Origin: Streptomyces iconiensis
Lineage (GTDB): Bacteria; Actinomycetota; Actinomycetes; Streptomycetales; Streptomycetaceae
Length of the DNA: 64,000 nucleotides
Reading direction: 5' to 3'
Assembly: GCF_028657195.3 (NCBI RefSeq)
Contig: NZ_JANCPR020000024.1
Span: 62,001 to 126,000, forward strand
Of the stretch, positions 1-11,037 are shown in pieces (position 1 is the stretch's first letter; every line of letters begins with the position of its first letter). The position numbers and the translations under genes were made by a program. Below the pieces are notes generated by a model. That model was given only the letters and a program-made list of their open reading frames with translations. It had not been told where the DNA came from and searched no databases.

Positions 1-1017
1 GCCGAGGTGTTCGCCCGCACCCTGGCCCTGGCACAGCGTGCCGAGGCGTTGGGCATGGACGACCTGTGGGTCACCGAGCACCACTTCCACCCCACCATCG
101 TCAGCCCCTCGGCCCTGGCGCTGGCGTCCTTCCTGCTCGGACGGACACGCCGGGTGCAGGTCGGCACCGCGGTCACCCTGCTCCCGCTGCACTCACCCGT
201 GCATGTGGCGGAGCAGGCGGCGCTCCTGGACCAACTCTCCGGCGGACGCTTCGTACTCGGCGTCGGCCGCGGGGCCCCGTCAGCCGACTACGAGGCCATC
301 GGCCGCGGCATCGACCACTGGCACGACGGGCTCCCCGAGTCCCTGGATCTCCTCCGGGCATCGTGGTGCGGCGAAGTCGAAGCCGCTTCACGCCTTCACC
401 AGTTCCGTGGCGTCACCCCGGCCCCCGTTCCCCGGACGCGGTCAGGGCCTCCGCTCTACGTCGCGGCCGGCTCGCCGGGCACCATCGAGCACGCGGCCCA
501 CCGGGGGTTGCCCCTGCTGATGTACTTCGACAAGAGCGCGGGGGCCAAGGCCGACATGGTGGCCATGCACGCCAAGTTCGCCACGGCGGTGGGACGGCCG
601 GGCACCGGGTACGCGCACGCCGGTGCCTTCTACGCGCACGTCACGGACTCGCCCGGGAGAGCCCGTGAGCTGATGCTCCGACAGGCACGGGCGCTGTTGG
701 GCGGCGCCGACCGAACGCGGTTGCTGATCGAAACGCCCGAGCCGGCCGGCCCTCCGCCGGACGAGAACCACGTGCAGGCCGTCGCCGACCGGCTCGTCGC
801 TTCCCAGCCGGTCGGTGACGTGGAGACCTGTGTACGGCACCTGCTGCGCGACCTGCGTGCCACCGGCTGCACCCGGGTCCTGCTCCAGGTGGAACTCGAC
901 AGCGACCAGTGCGACGTACACGGCACTCTCCACAGGCTCACGGCCGAGGTCGTCCCGCTCGTGCGGGCCGGCCTGCGAGGCGCTGCCGGCCAGGGAAGCG
1001 GGGACAGCGCCGCATGA
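1..1017 (+). CDS. LLM-class (luciferase-like) flavin-dependent oxidoreductase, 5' end cut by window
   Basis: The reading frame is open from the first base, so the true start lies upstream and at least 339 codons are seen. The beta/alpha-barrel pattern of bacterial luciferase-like monooxygenases is clear: WVTEHHFHP near the visible N-terminus, then QVGTAVTLLPLHSP, a DQLSGGRFVLGVGRG strand-loop, and a C-terminal helical half. Members use reduced FMN or F420 to oxidise small molecules; the substrate cannot be read from the sequence. Its TGA stop overlaps the ATG of the downstream ABC exporter (ATGA), so the two are translationally coupled. That pairing suggests a specialised-metabolite or peptide-tailoring operon whose remainder lies upstream of the window. 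The family is secure, the role is inference. Confidence 0.85.
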   Translation, partial: AEVFARTLALAQRAEALGMDDLWVTEHHFHPTIVSPSALALASFLLGRTRRVQVGTAVTLLPLHSPVHVAEQAALLDQLSGGRFVLGVGRGAPSADYEAIGRGIDHWHDGLPESLDLLRASWCGEVEAASRLHQFRGVTPAPVPRTRSGPPLYVAAGSPGTIEHAAHRGLPLLMYFDKSAGAKADMVAMHAKFATAVGRPGTGYAHAGAFYAHVTDSPGRARELMLRQARALLGGADRTRLLIETPEPAGPPPDENHVQAVADRLVASQPVGDVETCVRHLLRDLRATGCTRVLLQVELDSDQCDVHGTLHRLTAEVVPLVRAGLRGAAGQGSGDSAA

Positions 1018-2858
1018 CGCAGACCGTGCCGCGCGCCGAGGCCACGCAGCCGTCCCCGGCCGCCCCGGCCGGCGGCGGCCCCGCGCCGCCTCGCGTGCGG
1101 GCGACCTGGCGGGCGTTGCGCGGCTACATCCGGCCGTACCGTGCACCCATCGCACTCGGCGGGCTGCTGAACCTGGCCGCCGCTCTGCTGGTGCTCGCCC
1201 AGCCGCTCGTGGCGAAGGCCCTCGTGGACGCCCTGGGCAGGGACGGCCCGGTCACCGGCATCGTGCTGGGCCTCACCGGCCTGGTCTTCCTCGGCATGCT
1301 CGTCCGTGCGGCGGGCCAGTACGTGCTGGAGCGGGCCGCCGAATCCATCACCCGTGACGCCAGGCGCCAACTGGCAGCCCGGCTCATGCGGTTGCGCGTG
1401 GCGGAGATGGACAGGTCCCGGCCGGGCGACTTGATGTCGCGGGTCATCGCGGACACCACCCTGCTGCGGCAGGTCACCACGCAGGCGCTCGTCTCCGCGG
1501 TCATCGGCGGCCTCACCCTGGTGGCGACCGTCGTACTGATGGCCGTCCTCGACGCACCCCTGCTCGGGGTCTGCCTTGCCGCCGTCGTCCTCATCGGCTG
1601 CTGCGTGACCCTGATCATGCCGCGCATCGCCCACGCCACGCGGCGCGTACAGGAATCCGTCGGCGCAGCGGCAACCGTGCTGGAGAGGGCGTTCGGCGCG
1701 TTCCGCACGATCAAGGCGGCCGGTGCCGAAGCGAGAGAGGCCGCGGCGCTCGACGAGGCCGTCGACGAGGCGTGGCACGGTGGTGTGCGGGTCGCAGGAC
1801 TGCGGTCGGTGGCCTCGTCCGCGACCGGGTTCGCCGTCCATGTGGCGTTCCTCGCGGTACTGGGGGTGGGCGGAGCGCGTGTGGCGTCGGGCGCTGTCGA
1901 ACTCTCCACACTGATTGCCTTCCTGCTTCTCACCTTCCAACTGGCCAGCCCCGTCGGCCAGTTGGTGGAGGCCGCCGCCCAGTACCAGGCGGGGTCCGCC
2001 GCGGTGTTCCGGATCCAGCAGGCGCAGGGCATGGACGTCGAGCAGCCCTCGCCGGGCCGGCCGGGCACCCGCCGGTGTCCCGCGACGGTCGAGTTCCGCC
2101 GGGTGGACTTCCGCTACCGCGCCGAGCTGCCCCAGGTGCACCGCGATCTCTCCTTCCGGGCCGAAGGGCCAGGAACAACCGCCTTTGTCGGGCCCTCGGG
2201 AGCCGGCAAGACGACGGTCTTCGCTCTGATCGAGCGGTTCTACGAAGCCGTCGGCGGTACGGTCCTGGTCAACGGCATCGACGTGCTCGACTGGCCACTG
2301 GCCGGCCTGCGTGCCTCGATCGGTTACGTGGAGCAGGACGCACCGCTTCTTGCGGGAACCCTGCGCGACAACCTGACCTGCGCCGCTCCCGATGTCACCG
2401 ACGACGACATCCGCGACACCCTCGCACGCGTTCAACTCGACGCGCTGGTCGACCGCCTGCCCGATGGACTCGATGCCTCGGTGGGACACCGCGGCAACGC
2501 CCTGTCCGGCGGCGAACGCCAGCGCGTGGCCATCGCTCGCGCCCTTCTGCGGCGCCCCGCCTTGCTCCTGCTGGACGAGGCGACCTCTCAGCTGGACGCG
2601 GTCAACGAACGGGTACTGCGTGACGTGGTCGCCGACATCGCCCGGGACACGACGGTGCTCGTGATCGCACATCGGCTGTCCACAGTGGCCACCGCGGATC
2701 AGATCGTGGTGCTGGAGGGCGGACGGGTACGCCGCACCGGCACCCACCGCGAACTCGTCGAAGGAGACGCCCTGTACGCGGAACTGGCCGCCACCCAGCT
2801 CCTCGCCGAACCCGGCGCGCGGCGGCCTGACGCGTCGTACGGCGCGCGGCGGGCGTGA
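1014..2858 (+). CDS. ABC exporter, fused permease and ATP-binding protein
   Basis: A 614-aa half-transporter of the type I ABC exporter fold. About six membrane helices lie at residues 40-310, followed by the nucleotide-binding domain with Walker A GPSGAGKTT (near residue 393), signature LSGGERQRV (near 498), Walker B LLLLDEATSQLD (near 520) and the switch histidine in VIAHRLST. All catalytic residues are present, so a homodimer is plausible. The frame is open further upstream, but the ATG at 1014 overlaps the stop of the oxidoreductase gene as ATGA, which fixes the start by coupling. It probably exports the product of that operon; the substrate is unknown. Confidence 0.9.
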   Translation: MTQTVPRAEATQPSPAAPAGGGPAPPRVRATWRALRGYIRPYRAPIALGGLLNLAAALLVLAQPLVAKALVDALGRDGPVTGIVLGLTGLVFLGMLVRAAGQYVLERAAESITRDARRQLAARLMRLRVAEMDRSRPGDLMSRVIADTTLLRQVTTQALVSAVIGGLTLVATVVLMAVLDAPLLGVCLAAVVLIGCCVTLIMPRIAHATRRVQESVGAAATVLERAFGAFRTIKAAGAEAREAAALDEAVDEAWHGGVRVAGLRSVASSATGFAVHVAFLAVLGVGGARVASGAVELSTLIAFLLLTFQLASPVGQLVEAAAQYQAGSAAVFRIQQAQGMDVEQPSPGRPGTRRCPATVEFRRVDFRYRAELPQVHRDLSFRAEGPGTTAFVGPSGAGKTTVFALIERFYEAVGGTVLVNGIDVLDWPLAGLRASIGYVEQDAPLLAGTLRDNLTCAAPDVTDDDIRDTLARVQLDALVDRLPDGLDASVGHRGNALSGGERQRVAIARALLRRPALLLLDEATSQLDAVNERVLRDVVADIARDTTVLVIAHRLSTVATADQIVVLEGGRVRRTGTHRELVEGDALYAELAATQLLAEPGARRPDASYGARRA

Positions 2859-2874
2859 CGCGCCGTACGACGCG
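2831..2874. terminator. Bidirectional terminator hairpin
   Basis: A perfect 16-bp inverted repeat: CGCGTCGTACGGCGCG at 2831-2846 and its complement at 2859-2874, with a 12-nt loop that contains the stop codon of the upstream gene. It sits between two convergent transporter genes. There is no U-tract, as is usual for actinobacterial terminators. Confidence 0.7.
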
Positions 2875-2906
2875 CGGCTGGCGGGTCGCTGTCCACCGCC
2901 GCCCCG

Positions 2907-4814
2907 CTACGCCAGGCTGTCGCGCCAGGCGCGGTGGAGGCCGGCGAAGCGGCCCGTGCCCGCTATGAGGTCACGGGGCCTGCCGTCCTCCACGATGTGG
3001 CCGTCCGCCATGACCAGGACACGGTCGGCGATCTCCACGGTGGAGAGCCGGTGGGCGATGACGACGGCGGTACGGCCGTGCAGAACGGTGTCCATGGCGC
3101 GCTGGACCGCGCGTTCCCCCGGGATGTCGAGGGAGGAGGTCGCCTCGTCCAGGATCAGCACGGAGGGGTCGGCGAGGAGGGCGCGGGCGAAGGAGACCAG
3201 CTGGCGCTGCCCGGCCGAGATGCGCCCGCCGCGTTTGCGTACGTCCGTGTCGTAGCCGTCGGGGAGCGCGGCGATGAAGTCGTGTGCGCCGATGGCCTTG
3301 GCGGCGTGCTCGACCTCCTCGCGGGTGGCGTCCGGGCGGCCGATCGCGATGTTCTCGGCGACCGTGCCGGAGAACAGGAACGCCTCCTGGGTCACCATCA
3401 CCACACCGCGGCGCAGCTCGGCCGTGGCCAGTTCGCGCAGGTCGGTGCCGTCCAGAAGCACGCGGCCCGAGGTGGGGTCGTAGAACCGCGCGAGCAGCTT
3501 GGCCAGGGTGGACTTGCCCGCGCCCGTCGCACCGACGACCGCGACGGTCTGTCCGGCAGGCAGGGCCAGATCGAAGCGGGGCAGCACCTCGCCGCCCGTA
3601 CGGTAGGCGAAGTTCACGCCCTCGAAGACGACCTCGCGGCCGGGCATCCCCGGGCGGCGGGGCGGCAGTTGGACCGGTGTCCCGGGCTCGGGCACGGAGG
3701 GGACCTGGGCGAGCAGTCCCGCGATCTTCTCCAGTGAGGCGGCGGCCGACTGGTAGGAGTTGAGGAACATCCCCAGCCTGTCGATCGGGTCGTAGAGCCT
3801 GCGCAGATACAGCGCAGCCGCCGCCAGCACACCGAGCGCGAGGCCGTCGGAGGCGACGCGGTAGGCACCCCAGACGACGATCCCGGCGACGGCCACGTTC
3901 GCCACCGTGCGGGAGAGGATCACATAGCGCGCCATTTCCAGGATGGAGTCGCCGTTGACCCGCAAGTGGTGCCCGTTCAGCCGGTCGAACGCCTCCTCGT
4001 TGGCGCGCTCGCGGCGGAAGGACTGGACGGGCCGTATGCCGTTCATGGTCTCGGCGAACTTCACGATGACCGAAGCGATGGCCGTCGACTTGTTGCGGTA
4101 GACGCGGATGGAGCGGCGCTGGAAGTTCCGTACGAGCAGCCCGAGCGGGACGAACGAGAGCAGCGCTGCGCCGCCGAGACCGATGTCCAGCCAGATCAGC
4201 GTGATCAGGATGTAGATGACGGACAGCACCACGGCCAGCAGCTCCTGGAGCCCCTCGTCGAGCAGTTCGCGCAGCGACTCGACGTCCGTGGTGGCGCGGG
4301 ATATGAGGCGGCCCGAGGTGTAGCGGTCGTGGAAGTCCACGCTGAGGGCCTGCGCCTGCCGGTAGATGCGCTCGCGCAGCGCCTTGAGCACTCGCTGGTT
4401 GACGCGCGCCGCCGCGTTGGTGAACGCGTGCTGGAGCCACCCGGAGGCCACGGCGCACACCAGATAGCCCACGGCCACGGCGATCAGCGGCCCGTAGTCG
4501 TCCTTGCGCAGCGCGGGCAGGGCACGGTCGATGGAGTACGCGACGAGCAGCGGGCCGGCCTGCACGGCGGCCTGCTGGAGCACCAGCAGGGACGCCGCCA
4601 CCGCGACCCCGCGCCGGTAGGGGCGCAGCAGCGAGCCGAGGAGCCGGCGTGAGGCGCCGGGCGGCGAGGGCAGTACGTCACGGTCGAAGGGGTCACCGCC
4701 GGGCCTGTCCTCGCCCGGGTCACCTCTCGTCTCCGGGGCCGTCCCCTGCGCGGGCCGGTTCTCGCCCGGGTCGCCCTGCTCCGGGCTCGCCTTGCCCGGG
4801 ACCGTCGCGGTCAT
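2907..4814 (-). CDS. Heterodimeric ABC exporter subunit (catalytic Glu, degenerate signature)
   Basis: A 635-aa ABC exporter half. It has a charged disordered N-terminus (about 50 aa), six membrane helices at about 60-340, and an ATPase domain with Walker A GATGAGKST (near residue 427) and Walker B VLILDEATSSLD with the catalytic Glu. The ABC signature reads ISAGQ rather than LSGGQ. The partner gene just upstream (4811-6946) shows the opposite: a canonical LSGGQ but Asp in place of the catalytic Glu. This is the pattern of heterodimeric exporters such as TM287/288, with one competent and one degenerate ATP site. The start overlaps the stop of the partner by 4 bp, giving coupled expression. 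The substrate is unknown; multidrug or lipid export is typical of the family. Confidence 0.9.
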   Translation of the reverse strand: MTATVPGKASPEQGDPGENRPAQGTAPETRGDPGEDRPGGDPFDRDVLPSPPGASRRLLGSLLRPYRRGVAVAASLLVLQQAAVQAGPLLVAYSIDRALPALRKDDYGPLIAVAVGYLVCAVASGWLQHAFTNAAARVNQRVLKALRERIYRQAQALSVDFHDRYTSGRLISRATTDVESLRELLDEGLQELLAVVLSVIYILITLIWLDIGLGGAALLSFVPLGLLVRNFQRRSIRVYRNKSTAIASVIVKFAETMNGIRPVQSFRRERANEEAFDRLNGHHLRVNGDSILEMARYVILSRTVANVAVAGIVVWGAYRVASDGLALGVLAAAALYLRRLYDPIDRLGMFLNSYQSAAASLEKIAGLLAQVPSVPEPGTPVQLPPRRPGMPGREVVFEGVNFAYRTGGEVLPRFDLALPAGQTVAVVGATGAGKSTLAKLLARFYDPTSGRVLLDGTDLRELATAELRRGVVMVTQEAFLFSGTVAENIAIGRPDATREEVEHAAKAIGAHDFIAALPDGYDTDVRKRGGRISAGQRQLVSFARALLADPSVLILDEATSSLDIPGERAVQRAMDTVLHGRTAVVIAHRLSTVEIADRVLVMADGHIVEDGRPRDLIAGTGRFAGLHRAWRDSLA

Positions 4815-6946
4815 GCTGTGCTCCCCTCGGCGTGCCGGCCGGAACCTCCGGTGTGCCCGGTGCCTTCATCCGTCCGGCCGGTGCCGTCTGTGCCGTCTGT
4901 GGCGCCGGTGCCTTCTGGGGTGTCCGTGCCGCCCGTGCTGTCCGTGCCGTTCATGGCGCCCGTGCTGTCCGTGCCGTCCGTGCCGTTCACGGCGCCCGTG
5001 CTGTCCGGGTCGTCGGCGCCCGCCATCAGCTCGGCGTACTCCGCGTTGCTGTGCAGCAGTTCGTGGTGGGTGCCCACGGCGGTGACCTTGCCGCCGGACA
5101 GCAGCGCCACCCGGTCGGCGAGCAGCACGGTGGAGGGGCGGTGCGCGACGATCAGGGCCGTGGTGGTGGCCAGTACCTCGCGCAGCGCGGCCTCGACGGC
5201 GGCCTCGGTGTGCACGTCCAGCGCGGAGAGCGGGTCGTCCAGCACCAGGAAGCGGGGCCGCCCGACCACGGCGCGGGCCAGCGCGAGGCGTTGGCGCTGT
5301 CCGCCGGACAGGCTGAGGCCCTGCTCGCCGACCTCGGTCTCGGCGCCCCGGGGCAGTGCGCCGACGAACCCGTCGGCCTGCGCCACCCGCAACGCGCGCT
5401 CCAGCAGGCCGTCCGTAGGCCCGTCCGCAGGCCCATCGGCAGCCCCGTCCGCAGCCGCGCGGTCCTCGGCCTCGCTCTTCGCCGTGCCCATCAGCACGTT
5501 CTCGCGCACCGTCGCGGAGAAGAGCGTCGGCTCCTCGAAGGCGACGGCCACCCGCTCCCGCAGTTCAGCGCGCGGCAGGGCGCCCACATCGGTGCCGTCG
5601 AGCACGATGTGTCCCTCGGTGACCTCGTGCAGCCGTGGCACCAGCGCGGTCAGCGTCGTCTTGCCGCTGCCCGTCGCGCCGACGAGCGCCATCGTCTCGC
5701 CGGAGCGTATGCGCAGGTTCACGCCGTCGAGGGTGGGTGCGGCATCCGGTGGCGCGTCCGGATAGCGGAAGACGACACCCTCGAAGCACAGTCCCGACTC
5801 GGCCTCCCCGCGCGGTCGTCCACCACCGCCCGGACCTTTCCCGGGGCGCGGTACGTCCGCACCGCCCGCGTCTTTCCCGAGGCGTGCTACGTCCGCGTCC
5901 TGGTCGCCGCGCGGTACGTCCGCCGGTACGGGTTCGTCCATCACGTCGAAGAAGCGGTCCGTCGCCGTCGCCGCCTCGTTGCTCATCGCCAGCAGGAAGC
6001 CGATCGACTCGACGGGCCAGCGCAGGGCGAGCGCCGTCGAGAGAAAGGCGACGAGGGTGCCGGCCGACAGGCCGCCGTCGGCGACCTGGAGGGTGCCGAG
6101 CACGAGCGCGGCACCGATGGCCACCTCGGGCAGCGTCATGATCAGTGCCCAAATGCCCGCCAGCAGCCGCGCCTTGCGCAGTTCGGTGTGCAACAGCCGC
6201 TCGGAGAGGGCGCGGAAGGCGCGTGCCTGGCTGCGGTTGCGCCCGAACCCCTTGATGACGCGCACGCCGAGCACCGCCTCCTCGGTGACCGTCGTCAGAT
6301 CCCCGAGCTGGTCCTGGGCGCCCCGGGCCGCCAGCGCGTACCGCACCTCGAAGACCGAGCACAGCAGCACCAGCGGCAGCACGGGGGCCAGCAGCACCAG
6401 GCCCAGCGTCCACTCCTGGAGCAGCAGGATCACACAACCGACCAGCACCGTAGTGCCGTTGACCAGGAGAAACGTCAGCGGGAAAGCGAGAAACATGCGC
6501 AGGAGCTGGAGATCGGTCGTGCCGCGCGAGAGCAGCTGGCCGCTGGGCCAGCGGTCGTGGAAGGAGACCGGGAGCCGCTGGAGCCGTCCGTAGAGCGCGG
6601 CGCGCATCGACGCCTCCACACCGGCCAGCGGGCGTGCCACGAGCCAGCGCCGCAGCCCGAACAGCAGCGCCTCGGTGAGCCCCACGGCCAGCAGCAGCGC
6701 TCCGCCCAGCCACACGCCGTCCGTGTCCTTGCGTGCGACGGGTCCGTCGACGATCCACTTGAGGATCAGCGGGATGACGAGCCCCAGACACGAGGCGAGG
6801 ATCGCCACGAACGCGGCCGTGAACAGCCGCACCCGCACGGGTCGGACATACGGCCACAGGCGCATCAGCGAGCGCACGGACGACCGTTCTGCCGTGCGGG
6901 TGGTGTCAGGAGTCATCAGCGCGAGACTACGGTCAGGGACTGACAT
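4811..6946 (-). CDS. Heterodimeric ABC exporter subunit (Walker B Asp-Asp)
   Basis: A 711-aa ABC exporter half with six membrane helices at about 35-320, Walker A GATGSGKTT, signature LSGGQRQRLALARAV, and Walker B FLVLDDPLSALD, where Asp replaces the catalytic Glu. A glycine/proline-rich insert of about 50 aa separates the membrane and ATPase domains. A second insert rich in Ala-Asp-Gly/Pro lies between Walker A and the signature. The last 70 or so residues are a Thr/Gly/Asp low-complexity tail. The ATG at 6946 overlaps the upstream MFS gene by 14 bp; a second ATG at 6916 is equally possible. It should pair with the 2907-4814 product as the degenerate-site subunit. Confidence 0.88.
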   Translation of the reverse strand: MSVPDRSLALMTPDTTRTAERSSVRSLMRLWPYVRPVRVRLFTAAFVAILASCLGLVIPLILKWIVDGPVARKDTDGVWLGGALLLAVGLTEALLFGLRRWLVARPLAGVEASMRAALYGRLQRLPVSFHDRWPSGQLLSRGTTDLQLLRMFLAFPLTFLLVNGTTVLVGCVILLLQEWTLGLVLLAPVLPLVLLCSVFEVRYALAARGAQDQLGDLTTVTEEAVLGVRVIKGFGRNRSQARAFRALSERLLHTELRKARLLAGIWALIMTLPEVAIGAALVLGTLQVADGGLSAGTLVAFLSTALALRWPVESIGFLLAMSNEAATATDRFFDVMDEPVPADVPRGDQDADVARLGKDAGGADVPRPGKGPGGGGRPRGEAESGLCFEGVVFRYPDAPPDAAPTLDGVNLRIRSGETMALVGATGSGKTTLTALVPRLHEVTEGHIVLDGTDVGALPRAELRERVAVAFEEPTLFSATVRENVLMGTAKSEAEDRAAADGAADGPADGPTDGLLERALRVAQADGFVGALPRGAETEVGEQGLSLSGGQRQRLALARAVVGRPRFLVLDDPLSALDVHTEAAVEAALREVLATTTALIVAHRPSTVLLADRVALLSGGKVTAVGTHHELLHSNAEYAELMAGADDPDSTGAVNGTDGTDSTGAMNGTDSTGGTDTPEGTGATDGTDGTGRTDEGTGHTGGSGRHAEGSTA
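4851..5009. repeat. Low-complexity coding repeat (Thr-Gly-Asp tail)
   Basis: Imperfect short repeats of the type GTGCTGTCCGTGCCGT recur on the + strand. They encode the Gly/Thr/Asp-rich C-terminal tail of the ABC subunit on the minus strand (motifs such as GTDGTDSTG and NGTDSTG). Such repeats are prone to slippage, so tail length probably varies between strains. Confidence 0.6.
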
Positions 6947-8294
6947 CCCTCACGTGCTTTTTCTGCCCTTTCGGCGCGCTCGCGCCACCGCCGGCTCCGG
7001 CTCCTGGGCCCGTACCGGCGCCCGCTCCCGTGCCGCTTCCGGCGCTCGGGCCCCCGTTCACGGCGCGCAGGTTGCGGATCGCCGGCACGGCCAGCAGTGC
7101 CCCGCACACCACGACGGCCATGACGCCGCCCGCCAGCAGCACCGTACGGCCCCCGAACAGCAGCGCGGCCGGTCCTGCCAGTGCCTGGCCCACCGGCATC
7201 ATCGCGAGCGAACCCGCCACTTCGTAGGCGTGGATACGGTTCAGGACCGGGCCGGGCACCTGCGTCTGGACGCTGGTCGACCACATGACGCCCCAGAAGC
7301 CCAGTCCCGCGCCCGAGACGGCGGCGCCCGCCATCATCGCGGCCGTGGGCATGGCGGCGCCGACGGCGAGCGGGAAGCAGCAGTAGCCCAGCAACGCGAG
7401 GGAGCCCGCGCGCAGCTGCCGTACGGGCCTGAAGCGCAGCGCGCACAGGCCGCCGAGTGCGGTGCCGGCGCCGAGCGCCGAGTTGACCAGCCCGAACGCG
7501 CCCGCTCCCCGGGACGGGATGATCTCCGATGCGGTCAGCGGCACCAGCGGCCCCGCCACCGTGATCATGTAGACCATCCAGATGACGATGACGCCCCACA
7601 TCCAGGTACGTGACCTGAACTCCCGCCAGCCCTCGACCAGATCGGCGCGGTAGCTGCTGACCCGTGCGGCGGCCCGCGCGACGGTGGCGGCGGGGAGCCG
7701 CAGCAGCGCCAGACACAGGGCGCTGAGCGCGTACGTGGCGGCGTGCGCGGCGAAGACGCCGCCCGGCGAGAACCCCGCGACCAGCATGCCCGCCAGCGCG
7801 GGGCCCAGCAGCATGGCGAGCGACTCGGCCGTACGTATCAGGCCGTTGGCGCCCTGTACGTCGTCGGCCACGCGCGGAATGGTGCTGGCGACGCCGGGTT
7901 GGAAGAGCCCCGCCGCGATGCCGTTGACCGCGCCGATCGCACAGATCTGCCACAGCACGATGTGCCCGGTCAGGAACAGCCCCGCCAGTAGTGCCTGGGT
8001 GCACAGCCGCACCAGGTCGGCGCCGATCATCAGGGCACGGGTGTTGAGGCGGTCGCAGAAGACGCCGCCGAAGATGACGAAGCCCGCGAGGCAGATCGTC
8101 AGGGAGGCGAGCGCCGCCCCGATCGCACCCGGGCCGTGCCCCTCCTGGATGAGCCCGGCCGACAGCGCGAGGGGCAGCATCGCGTCGCCGAGCTTGGCGA
8201 CGGCCCGGGCGGCGAAGAAGAGGAGGAAGTTGCGCGAACGCAGGGTTCTGGCCGGGGGCTTGGCCACGGGAGATGCGGGCGGAGAGTGGGTCAC
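6933..8294 (-). CDS. MFS transporter (EntS/multidrug-like)
   Basis: A 453-aa major facilitator protein. About 12 hydrophobic helices run from residue 20 to 410, beginning RNFLLFFAARAVAKLGDAM. Loops with Asp/Arg between helices 2 and 3 (FCDRLNTRALM) match the DHA3/EntS-type group that exports siderophores or drugs. A disordered Gly/Ala/Ser-rich stretch precedes the C-terminal KGQKKHVRDVSP. It lies directly upstream of, and slightly overlaps, the heterodimeric ABC exporter pair in the same orientation, so all three probably form one efflux operon. No linked regulator is seen. Confidence 0.87.
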   Translation of the reverse strand: MTHSPPASPVAKPPARTLRSRNFLLFFAARAVAKLGDAMLPLALSAGLIQEGHGPGAIGAALASLTICLAGFVIFGGVFCDRLNTRALMIGADLVRLCTQALLAGLFLTGHIVLWQICAIGAVNGIAAGLFQPGVASTIPRVADDVQGANGLIRTAESLAMLLGPALAGMLVAGFSPGGVFAAHAATYALSALCLALLRLPAATVARAAARVSSYRADLVEGWREFRSRTWMWGVIVIWMVYMITVAGPLVPLTASEIIPSRGAGAFGLVNSALGAGTALGGLCALRFRPVRQLRAGSLALLGYCCFPLAVGAAMPTAAMMAGAAVSGAGLGFWGVMWSTSVQTQVPGPVLNRIHAYEVAGSLAMMPVGQALAGPAALLFGGRTVLLAGGVMAVVVCGALLAVPAIRNLRAVNGGPSAGSGTGAGAGTGPGAGAGGGASAPKGQKKHVRDVSP

Positions 8295-8426
8295 GGGGGA
8301 CCAGTGTGGCCCGCGATGCTGGTCCAGGCCATTGGATTGTTGGCCGCGCCCCTGCCTCCGACACCTGCCCCGCCTTGGTCACCTCGCCCCTGCCTCGGGC
8401 CGAGCCCCCGTGCCCGCGCCCTCGCC

Positions 8427-10778
<2,352 letters not shown>

Positions 10779-11037
10779 GTGACCGCCTCCAGCGGCTCGC
10801 GGCTCGGTCGGACCGGCCGCACGGTGTACAGCGCCCTGCCGGGCACCATGCCACGGTCCTCCCCCGGATACTTCCCGGTCGGGGAAGCCCGCTCACACGC
10901 GTGATCGAGGTGTCCCGGGTGCACGAGGGTCGTTGGTCCCAGCAATGGGCGCCCGCGCACGGCCAGGAGAAGGCCGGTGCCGCACAGGGGACGCACTGAG
11001 GCACGGAAGAGCGAGCGAGCGCGGAAGGGCAGCGGAC

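Noticed and set aside
630..2747. A 705-aa open frame on the minus strand opposite the ABC exporter
   Set aside because: It has no domain, is Arg/Gly/His-rich, and mirrors the third-codon GC bias of the real gene on the + strand.
4649..6943. A 764-aa open frame on the + strand opposite the ABC subunit
   Set aside because: A shadow of the minus-strand gene, which has all ABC motifs. The frame reads as His/Gln/Arg low complexity.
10871..10887. Stem-loop CTTCCC/GGGAAG between glgX and the first L,D-transpeptidase
   Set aside because: A short stem in a promoter region with no evidence of a role; chance is likely.
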